Shown piece after piece: positions 10,852 through 22,800 of a stretch of 64,000 bases of DNA. Every line of letters begins with the position of its first letter. Within the stretch, counting starts at the first letter, position 1. Below the pieces are notes generated by a model. It was not told the DNA's origin. It worked only from the letters and a program-made list of their open reading frames with translations, and did not search any database. The translations under genes and the position numbers were made by a program. The DNA lies in NCBI RefSeq assembly GCF_033807575.1, contig NC_084707.1:18276550-18340549 (forward strand). Direction: 5' to 3'. The stretch is from Cydia pomonella (lineage: Eukaryota; Arthropoda; Insecta; Lepidoptera; Tortricidae).

Positions 10852-13800
10852 GGACATGGCGAAACTATAAGGGTTCCGTTTTATGCCATTTGGCTACGGA
10901 ACCCTAAAAAGGGGGGCGATAGGGAATGAAATTTAGGGGCCGGTTGAGCAAGAAAGTTGTGAAATATTAAGACTAGAATATTAAATTGAAACTAAAATGT
11001 GAAATGTGTAGGGCGAAGTTACCTTTCAGTCCGGGAGTTGTGGGGCTGAATCGTTGGTCGCCGTTGAAGACCGCTGGTGGTGATTCTGGCTGTCCTTGTC
11101 GCCAGCTAGAAGTAAGCTCAGAACCGTTACCTTGAGTCGTCCAACTTAGACCTCGGATTTTCCACTTCGCGGATGTGCCTGGTGTCTTTCGTCCACACAA
11201 AACTGAGTCTAAATACTAGAGACGTGATTGGCAGTAGTGCTTTCAATAAGTTGCGAAAATTAGCGAGAACGACGAAATACGATGTTAACTAGTGGTAGGT
11301 TGATGAAACACTGACTCTGACGTGTCTATGACAGAGCAATATTCAAATTCCAACTGTGAGCTGGTGTTGCCACAGTAAATACGAAAAAATCTTATAGAAT
11401 ACAAGGCCAAAGCTGGACAGTGGCCATCTAAAATGTTCACGCTTTCGGTCCATTTTTACGATAATGTCTTATTTTTTAGAAAAAAATTAACTCTTGATGT
11501 GCCATAGGGTTGCCACAGAAAATAGTTGAAAATCGTAAAAATGGACCGAAAGCGTGAACATTTTAGATGGCCACCATTTTGTTTGTAGTTGGTGTAGCTA
11601 ACTTTTGTCACACAATATAAAATACTCATTTCACACCTAATCAAATAAAGAAAGATTTATTTGGTTACCTATTCTAAATCAAAAGTTAGACCACATTATG
11701 TACAAGTAGGAATTTGACCCGATTTTTTCCTTCGAATGGACACTGCTCTGAAATTAAAATATTATAAAAATAAATGGTGGTGGTGTTCTCCATTTTTTTT
11801 ATTCAAATTAAAAATCACACGGCGCACCCCATTTGTCGAATTCAGATGGAATGGCCCATATGCAATAATAGTACATTACGATACAAGTGCGAAAAATAGG
11901 AAATTCGAAACGAGTGGCGATAAATTAAAACACGACCGAAGGGAGTGTATTAAATCGACACGAGTTGCGAATTACCTATTCGCACATACATACAACGTTT
12001 TACAGTACATATGGCCCTTTAAATGTTCGACACAGTAACGTAATATGCTAATTTTCGCACTAGTGCTATAAAGTAGCACCATATGTACTGTAAAGTGTAT
12101 TACAGTTTACAATACCTGTCGTGTTCCATTCCGTAATACTATCTCGTGAGTAGGATGTTCTTGCATTGCAACTACCTAAAAATAATTTCAAATAACTGAT
12201 TATTATTTAGATAATACCAAAACATACATAATATGTTCTGCTATGTTTGGAGACTTAGATAAGTATTTAAAGGTCCCCAGCAAGCTCGGTTCTCCATACA
12301 AACGTAGTTACTCTCATTTTAAAACGATTATTAGGTATATCTAGTCACGTAATTAGTTTATGAAGCCTCAGATACCATAGTTAAAAAAATACATCGAATT
12401 GAAGATTTTCATACGAAACTTGTTTTTGCTCTATTTCGTTTGTTTTATTGGCTACGTGCGAAGTGCATGGTGGCGGTACAGTATAGCGATCGCAGCGCAT
12501 GAGCTGGTAATAATAGGGCTTGCAATTCGATTATTCGACCTGTTTTTATATTCGAATATTCGGCCGCTCAATTTTGGAATATTTGAATATTTTTTATTAC
12601 TCGAAAAAATCTATTTCATCCGCAGTTTCTGTGTGTTTTGCCGGGTATTTTTTACAGTGAATGAGGAACAGTAGGTATCCAAATGCGAAGGAAATAATAT
12701 TTTCATTGTATTCTTCTCGATAGGCTTCGTGAAATTACAGCTAAACCTAACTCGATTTCAACGAAAATAAAATAAAAAATTGACATTTTTATTGTGCGGC
12801 TAATGCTTTCTGTAGGACTGTAGGTACTGTACCCCTAGTGTAAATAAATTCTATTTCGAAACGTGACGTACGCGTTTGCGTTCTCATTTTGTATGTGATT
12901 TAGAAAGAGCGCGCCAAGCGGGACGTTTTGGAAACTCAAAATCCTATACAAAATGAGACTTAACGCAAACGCGTTAGTCACGTTATGATGTCGATTAAAT
13001 TTACACTAGGGGTACTGAGCAACGTTACGTAAGTTTTAAGTTAAAGGGTCATGCTGTTTATGCAGTAGGGTTACTACAAGCGTAAACGCATCTGCCCGAC
13101 TAATTTAACCATGCACCTTCAGGCCCCTATTTCACCACGGCTACAATAATTGTCAGTGACATATCTTCTTCTTTTAAAATATAGCTTCCATCAAATCTAT
13201 GATGATTTTGCCAATGTCAAGTTTCGTTGTAAGTTTTAAGTGTGCTCGTAGAGCATGACGTTGTTCGGTAGTTGCTTTTAGTAAAGAGATAGCTGGACTT
13301 TACTAAAAGCCACGATGGATTGCCGGATGTTGATTAAAACATGGTTTAACACGTTTCAAGATTAGTTTTTCATTAACTGCACACTTCCACGATAGTTCAC
13401 TGCATAATAAGCTATCAATACTACACTTTGAACAACATAAATGAGCAAAACACAAAAAAATATTCTCGAGACGTCTTCGCCATCTTGAATCTCAACGACA
13501 ACCTCAGTGACATATGTCGAGCGACAATTGTCAAGCGACAGGTGACATATTTTATAAAATATTTTCTATAGAAATGCTTACAAACATGACAGGCATTTTG
13601 CTACAATTGTCTGTATTACAATTATGTTGTGAACCAAGAATTACTTTTTCTACTCGACATATTTGTAGAATTATCGGTGAATCTTGACATGTGGTTGAAG
13701 CTGTGTCGAGTTGCGTGACAATTGTAGTATGTCGTGGTTGACATACGCGTAGCTCAAAATGGCTCTCCATGCGAGTAGTAGTGACGCTAGTGATAGTAAC

Positions 13801-16800
13801 AGTGACCTTGATGATTTCGCATATAGAAGAAGATTTAAAGAAAGAATCAATTTTTCTTTTATCTCACGGATTTTTCATTTAAGGAAAAATTTCGTGTTAG
13901 TTAAATCAGTGTATAATATTTATTAAATAGAATCGGTGCACGTATTGAACATCCAGCGACAAAAAACAAAGCTTTAACGCCTTGCCAACAAATTCTTTGT
14001 ACAGTGCTGCATTGGATGGGGTCGGGTTCTCAATATCACGAAAAATAATATTTCGTCGACCATACCATAGTCGACATAGTTAAGAGGAAAGGGGACAACC
14101 GCTTCTCCATACAAACGTAGTACTAATTCTCTCTCTGTATATTAACATTTTGGACATGAACATATTTTTACACAATTTTATATATATTAAATTTATAAGT
14201 TTATAACCCGTGATATTAACGAGAAGGAATATATATATTTTTTAATTTGTTTATATTTTTTTCTCATAACTCTATAATACAAAAATCCAAAGTCAAACGA
14301 AAGGGCAAAGCTATGGTTAATATAAAGCCTGACCAGTAAAATATGATCACGCGCCATATTGCGGAATTTCATTGGAACTAAATTTTTCATACTAAACTGA
14401 ACTGTCATCCTACATGAGAATAATAGCGCCCTCTTGACAATGATCATATATTTCTGGTCGAGATAAATTGAAGGGAATTACACGAAATCGAGCACTCGAA
14501 ATTCAAAAATCGGCCCCCAGATCGAAAAACTGTTACTATGTCATTGAAGCCAGTAGATTTGCAGTAGAAGCATTAAATAACTGTAATAGTTCTGAAGTAT
14601 TCATTTTTTTAAAGCAATTCGTGCAAAATTAATCCCTAACCATTCCAAAATATTAAAAATACACAACGTTAACCTCCTGGGGTCCGAAGTACTAATACTA
14701 GGAGTCTAGGACAAAATCGGTTTGCAGTGAAAGCCCAAGTATCAAAATAGATACTTGATGCCAAGACCCAGCGTGATAGTACTAGGACAAAATATTTACA
14801 CGCTCCAGGTGGATTTGAATTACCCGCCATGTCATTTTGACGTTACTGGTTAGTTAGTGTATATATTTGGCATTGTGGCAGCACTGCTTGAAGTAAGCGG
14901 GGAGGGATATTTTCGGTCTTCTGTCACAAGACGTCGCAGCAATGACACGTGCAACGAGAAGAGGTTAGTTTAACTTATTATTATCTTTGTAATCTTTACA
15001 TTTTATTCACTACGATTGGTTTTATTTTCGAGATAAAGAAATAAATCATTCGTAAATACTGTTATTTAAACTTAATTTCGTATATTTTAATATGATTCTT
15101 GTATGAAAATGTATTCGTTCTAGTACTAGTACACTGGGCGGTCATACCATAAATTGCTTTTCATATTAATTTACTATGCTCCTTACTCTAATGTGTTTAT
15201 ATATGTGTCCGTGTGATAAAGAAAATTATAGATATTTAGATAGAAATTAGCTGATATTGTCCTAGTATTAGGCCGTCGGGTTTATAAAGTTTTTTTTTTC
15301 AGCTATAAAAGATAGTCAAGTGTTGGACTTGCTCCAGCAGTCTGATTTCGAAGACGACGAAGATGATCCTTTTGGAGGGAATGATACAGACGACGAGTAT
15401 ATTTCTGTGGAGAACACGGCCATCGAAAGCGACAGTGACAGCAGTACCAGCTCATAACCTGTGAGTGCAAGCCCTCCACCAGCCCCGCAACTTATTCGAG
15501 GACGAGGTCGAGGTCGATCGCGTACACAGACCCGAAATTTTTCAAAAGGAAAATTTTGTTGATTTGAATGTTAAAATTTGTTTTTTTCTGTAGAACATTT
15601 TAGTTCCTGCTGTGAAGCATGCTATTTTTTGTATCTTAGATGATATTAATGATGATTAAGTTGATTTCTGCTAGTATAAAGTGTTAACTTTTGTTTTCTA
15701 TAAGATTTTCAAGACTGATTGATTTTCACTTCTGCCGGCACTCCCGAAGTGCCCGTTGTTTTTTTTTAAGTAGCGTGTCGCTAGATATCGTGAAAATGGA
15801 GAAGTTAAAGCAACGTGCTGTGATTAAATACCTGCATAAAAAAGGATTGACACCGAAGCAAATTTATGATGATATGCAAAGTACATTAGGGCAATCCTGC
15901 CCATCATACATTAAAGAATTCATTTATTGAACCTATGGTTCAGAAGTTTGAGGGGGGGGGGGGGACATTTTTTTTCTTTCGGAGCGATTATCTCCGAATA
16001 TATTCACTTTATCAAAAAATGTTTCTTGAAAACCCCTATTAGTTTTGAAAGACCTCCAACGATACCCCACACTCTAGGGTTGAGGCGAAAAAAAAAATTC
16101 ACTCCCAATTTACGTGTAGGGGACTACACGTAAAGTGGGAGTGAAATTTTTTTTACCCTACCCTACCCTAAAAAAAAAAATTTTTTAGATTTTATTGTAC
16201 GACTTTATCGGCTTTATTGATTTATATATCCATGCTAAATTTCAGCTCAGGGTTCCTAGTTGACTACGGAACCCTAAAAAAGATATTAAATTATCCTTAG
16301 AGATGTAAAGGGTCTCCAAGGCTTGAATTCTTATATAAATAATTAAAAGACAAAAAATTAAAACAGACAAGAACCGAATGAAGTGTCTCACGTTAATGCC
16401 ACTCAAAAGTTACATACTTTAACATAACCTGTACCCCGTGTAAGCTTAAAGCGAGCATGACATGTTCAAGCTGCCGGGTTGTATTAATATAAATATAAAA
16501 AAAAATTGTTCAATGATCTTAACACGTCAATAAACGTTTCGGGTTCGGCTTAAGCCGAAACTGATGTAACACCGAACCTTCGGTTTCCGTTAGACAATAA
16601 AAATAAATGACTGTCTTAAGGTTCACTCCTCACTAGCATCTCCCGAGAGTCCTGAGCGTCGGCGTCTACTGGCTGCTGGTCGACGCAACGTTAGCGCACC
16701 TGCGCAACGACGCCATTTTCCATAGCGCTTACTAGACGCTGCCAGTCAAAAGACGCTAGTGTGGGGTGGCCTTAACTGACCATTGGGGGAAGGTTTACGA

Positions 16801-19800
16801 ATCGTTTGTCAAGACGAAGTTGAGCGACCGCTTCTCTATACAAACGTAGTCCCCGTTTTCCTCCCTGGATATTGTCATTATGAGATAATTTTTTATAAAT
16901 TTGAAGTACGAAGGTGGATTGAAAAATTCGCGGACTGAATATTAAACACAAAAGACATTTTTTTTATTTTTCTACATAGTCCCCTTCGAGTTCAATGCAC
17001 TTGTTCCATGGATTCCAGAGCCGTTACACCACTTTTGAAGAAGCTTTCCTCCAGACCATCAAAATAGGCATCCACCTCAGCTTGGTCCTTGGCGTTGCTT
17101 GAAAATTTCATACCACCCCACCCGTATGTTTTTTTTTTAATTGGGGAACAGAAGGGGTGAATAGGGTGGGTGGGGCAATAATTCAAACCCACATTCCGCC
17201 ATCGATTTTAGTGACGTGTGAACACGTGCATTGTCCTGGTGGAAGATAACTTTCTATGTCAACATTCCAGGTCTTTTTATCTTCAGAGCCTCGCGTAATC
17301 TGCGTAATAACTCGCAATAATAGTCGGAATTTGTAGTTTTACCTCTCTAAAGATAATCAACCATTATTATTCCTTTTGCATCCCGGAAAACAGATCCCAT
17401 GACTCTATTGGCCGACAGTTTTTATAAATATACACAATTATTAAATTTGTTTTCTATATGCCATACTGCGTCCTTTGCGTCGAATCCGGCTCATTAAGTC
17501 TTGCACAGCACTGTCAGGATATCTTTTGCAAGCCCATTTCCATTTTTTTGCAATTCAGCTGCCGATTTAACTTCTCCGCCTCCTTTTTTAGGGTTCCGTA
17601 GCCAAATGGCAAAAAACGGAACCCTTATAGATTCGTCATGTCCGTCTGTCTGTCCGATTCTGTCACAGCCACTTTTTTCCGAAACTATAAAAGCTATACT
17701 GTTCAAACTTGGTAAGTAGATGTATTCCTCTCAGTCTGTCACACATATTCCGAGTGAAAATATCACTCAATGCGGGTAATGTGGGTGCGGGTATATAAGC
17801 TGTTTCAATAAAATTATTGTATAATTAGATAGAAATTTTAACATTTATGTTGTGCCACATTTTCTATGTATGCAATTACCTATTTATTTATTTCTATACT
17901 ACATCGGTGGCAAATAAGCATACGGCCCGCCTGATGGTAAGCAGTCTCCGTAGCCTATGTACGCCTGAAATTCCAGAGGAGTTACATGCGCGTTGCCGAC
18001 CCCAACACTCGTTGAGCTCTGGCAACCTTACTCACCGGCAGGAACACAACACTATGAGTAGGGTCTAGTGTTACTTGGCTGCGGTTTTCTGTAAGGTGGA
18101 GGTACTTCCCCAGTTGGGCTCGGCTCTAGATCTGGAATGACATCCCCTGTGCTGTGCCCTACCACACAAAGCGAGATGATATTCACAATACCTCTCAATA
18201 CCTACAACAATACCTATACAATACCTCAATATTCCATACCTCTCTTTTGGACGTAGTTTAAGGACGTACCGGGGTCCACGTATGTGGCGGTGGCCATTAT
18301 TTTTATTTTTTAGACAGGTATGAATGTGCAAGTGGTATAAACAAATATAAAACCGGCCAAGTGCATATCAAACCACGGCTATTCTAATTAAGAAAGGCTA
18401 AATTAAAATTCCCATATTATTATAGAAAACTAGCCAAACCCGATCCGAAAGTACAATTTTATAAGTATCAGCACGGCCAAAAGGTTCGGAAGTTTTACGA
18501 ACCTAACTTAAGTTTAAAATGTACCATACTTTTTTGAAAAAAAAAAAAAAACAAAAAGAAACGTGCCGAAACGGAAACTTCGATAGATACACTTAATTTT
18601 GGTCCCAAAATTCAATTTTGCTTTTCATGAAGACCTTTTAGTACCAAAATTGTAGTTACAAAATCTACAAAGTATAGTTCTTAACCTTGTCAGACCTACA
18701 TTCTATTATTAGGTACATACCATGAGTTCTTTTAAATTAGGACAGTTCTGGGTTATAGTTCTCAAGCTGTTCTGGTTAAGGCAATCCAATATAATCTTGA
18801 CGATGCCTGGGCCCAACTCCATGATCTTAGTTTGGAAATTTCGCAAATCTCCAAGACATGTATCAAATGGCGTGGAGCGACTTCCACGCACGTCATTGGT
18901 GCTTACTAAACCGAGGAGACGGGGCACGAAATGTAATCTAGGCAAATAGTAGTGTTCGAAGCAATAATGTGAACCTGTAATAGGTAGACAAACATTTACA
19001 GTTAGTCAAGCCACTGGAAGTTTTGGTCACGTTTGGTTGAGTGTAAGTTTTTGCTTTTCCCTAACAAGATATTCTGGATTCATAGACAAAGTTTGTACTC
19101 TAAATGTAACCAAACTAAAACTTTTAAAAAACTTTTCTTCTTTTTACTTCTTCAGCAGATCTAACATTCTGCTCGCTAGACCAAGATGTGTCTTGTTTCA
19201 GTTGGGAATTGAGACAAAACAGAGACAGAAAATTAAATTACTAAAAAAATTAACATGTTGAAAAACCTTTCAAATATTCCAACATTGCATTACGCCACTT
19301 CTTGCTAACTGTAATTGTGCCCAAAATGTCATCAGTACTCAATTTGTCCAATATAATGCCCAGGACATCACTGTTCAGATATTCTAATATGGTTGGCTCA
19401 TCGGCGTACATTTCAATCTGTAAAAATAAGTTTGATTTAAATCAATACAGTTGTGATTGAAAGTGGGTGACCCCGTTTGACCACTCAGGAGTGCATTTGA
19501 AGAATTCAGAGGAAATATCCCTAAGGTACCTTTTTTTAGTTTTAATTAAATAACTCGTAAACGGTGGCCCACAGCACAAAATGTTCTTTCACGCAAATAA
19601 TCTATATAAAATTGCCTACAAAAAAGATTCAGGACACTTATTCGCTAAGATCAACATTTAAAGACATTAAAGTTAATTAAAATCAATTTTATGGTCAATT
19701 TTACTATTGTAGTGTATTGAAATAGGAGGGTACTTCTACAAAACCAGTCTGGATTTGTCAGGTAGGCATTCCCATGTGCTCTCCCGAATTTCGGCGATTA

Positions 19801-22800
19801 TATCGCAATATAATAGTGGCGACGAGGCAAATCGTTGTGTTTTAGTGAGTTTTTGTGAAATTGTGAGTGCAAAGTTCAAAAAATGGGTATTAAATTTGGT
19901 GAATTTGATATGGGTCATGGCTGCTGGGAAAACTACATTACAAGGTTTCAATTCTGTTTAAGTGCAAATGATATTGTGGATGAAGACCAGAAAAAGGCTA
20001 ATTTGTTGGCGGTATGTGGCTCTCAATTATTTGATTTAATAGTTTCTTTGTCATCACTAACTAGTATAGGGAACATAACCTATAAACAAATTTTAGAATT
20101 TTTGAAGGCTCATTTCCAACCCACGCCTAATGAGATTGTAGAATATTTTAAGTTTCACTAAAGAAATCAAGAGGAGGGGGAAAAGGTCAGAGATTATGTG
20201 ACAAATTTAAGGAAAATGAGTATTCATTGCAATTTTACAGACTTGGACCGAACTTTACGTAATTCTTATTCTACTTCAAAGGAAATTGTTACAATGTGAA
20301 AAGCTGACATTTATTCAAGCAACTGAGATAGCATTTTCACATGAGAGTGCCACATTTGATTCCAGTATTATTGTAGTGCCAGGACCATCTAATCCAAATG
20401 TGGAGGTCGATGAACCCATGGAAGTAAACAAAATCACTAACAAAAAAGTTGACAAACAGAATAAATTATGCTTCAGATGTAATAGGCAGCATAGGGGGAG
20501 TGCAGATTCCGTTGGAGTAGATGTAATGCTTGAGGTAGAATTGGTCACATTGAGGCAGTGTATCTTACCAATAATAAACAGGATGGTGGACATAAATCAA
20601 ATTGTAATGGGTTGTATGCAAATGTAAACAATGTTAGAGAAAATAAAGTTGATCCCATTATGGTAAAGGTATCAATTGAGGGTTCTAACATTGAAATGGA
20701 AGTTGACACGGGATGTCCGTATACTCTAATTTCTGAAGTGACAGCCAGACTCATTTGGAAGGGGAAAAGGATGATGTTGCATTGACTACGTGAACAGAGA
20801 ACCAATTAGGAATATTGGCGAACACTGAAGTGCAAGCTTCTTTTAAGGGTTTGCAATATAACCTTATGATGTATATAGCCAGAGGTCATGGACCTAGCCT
20901 CTTAGGGCGTAATTGGTTCCGGCCATTCGGAATACAGGACCAAGGAGTAATGCATTTGAAAATAAGCACTGAAGAAATAAGAAGACTTCTCCAGAGATAC
21001 AGTGATAAACATCACAGGAAGGTTTGGGAAAATATAAAGGCCCCATGGTGAACATTAAACCTATGGAAGGAGCAGTGCCTAAGTTTTTGAAAAGTAGACC
21101 CATTCCTTTTGCTTTGAGGGAAAGAGTGATTAAGGAAATAGACAGACTAGTAGAGGAAGGAGTTTTGGAACCAACGGCACACTCTGACTGGGCTACCCCT
21201 ATAGTACCAGTTCTGAAACCGAATGGTAATGTAAGGCTTTGCGGTGACTATAGGTCTACAGTAAATATGGTAACCGACACTGATACATACCCTCTGCCTA
21301 CTCTGGATGAGGCTTTCACATCTATACAAGGTGGCACAATTTTCAGCAAAATTGGTTTAGAAAGGGCATACACCCAAGTTAGTGCGGATGAGGCAACAGC
21401 ACAGCTATTAACAATAAATACACCGAAAGGCCTCTATAAAATGAAACGTTTGGCTTTTGAGGTCAAGGCGTGCCCAGGCATCTTCCTTGCTTGCAGGAAT
21501 AAGAGGGATAGCTGTGTTATTGGATGATATTGTTGTAAGTGGCACAGATGTCACTGAACATAACTGCAGATTAGAAATGGTGTTAAAGAAATTACAAGAA
21601 GCTGGCCTAAGGGTAAACAAGGAAAAGTGTAATTTTGCAGTAAGAAGCGTGAAATTTTTAGGATTTCTCGTTGATGAATGTGGTATACATCCATGTAAAG
21701 AGAAAATAAATGCAATTGAGAGTACACCGGCCCCAAGTAATGTTAAAGAGCTCCAAGCATTCTTAGGATAGCTTAACTTTTATGATCGGTTTTTACCACA
21801 CAAAGCTAATATTGCTGAACCACTGTATAAGTTGTTAAATAAGGATGTGAGATGTCACTGGACTATGCAGAATCAAAAGGCATTTGAAAAGTTGCGCAAG
21901 ATGTTGTCGAGTACTCGGAGTACTGACACTCTAGTCCATTAGACAGTTTGGCTTGGGAGCTGTTTTGGAACATGTGATGGAAGATGGATTTGTCAGACCG
22001 GTAATGTTTGCTTCAAGAACTATGAACGTTCATGAAAGTAATTATGGTCAGATAGACAAAGAGGCAGCAGCTATAGTATTTGGCCTTAAGAAATACAATA
22101 CGTGGAGGTTAAAAAGCTAGGAAACGCGGAAGCTTTAAGCAGGTGGCCGTCCTATGACCAATCGTCTGAAGAGGAATACTTAGGAGTCCTGCTCATAGAA
22201 GAAACTCCATCAGACCTTGAACTGTCAGCCAGTGAAGTGGCGAAACTAACGGCTAAAGATAATACATTAAGCAAGGTAATATACTGGAGTCCAAACGGGT
22301 GGCCTAGCAATGTGGATGCGGAATAAAAGGTGTACTGGCAGAAACGCAACGAAATTTCAGATTATAAAAATTGCATTCTGTGGGGTAATCGGGTAATTAT
22401 ACCGGACAAAATGAGGTCCTATGTCCTACAGGAATTACACTCAAATCATGACGGGATAGTGATAATAAAAGCCATAGCACGGAGTTATTTTTGGTGGCCG
22501 GCTATAGATAAAAAAATTGAAAATTTGGTAAAAAAATGCGAAACTTGTGCTGAAAACAGAAATATGCCGTCACAAGTGGGCCATAAGTGGCTGGAGAAGG
22601 CATGGTCATGGTTGCATATTGATTATGCGGGGCCATTTCAAGGCAAAACATTTCTCATACTGATTGATGCTTATTCAAAATGGCCTGAAGTAAAGATTGT
22701 TCCTGATATAAGCTCAGGGACACTAATAAAAGTAATAAATGTTTTAAGGGACATATTTCCAGAACAAGGTTTACCAGACACCTTGGTCAGTGATAATGGC

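Larger units (their letters stand above)
9968..11782. mobile_element. Foldback-type element with about 200-bp arms
   Basis: The left arm (9968-10178) and right arm (11580-11782) are inverted copies; for example AGAGCAGTGTCCATTCG at 10003 is mirrored as CGAATGGACACTGCTCT near 11735, with CCACCATTTATTT at the outer ends. The centre contains a later insertion of a dispersed repeat (10219-10910) and a smaller palindrome (11421-11573). Non-coding. Confidence 0.65.
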
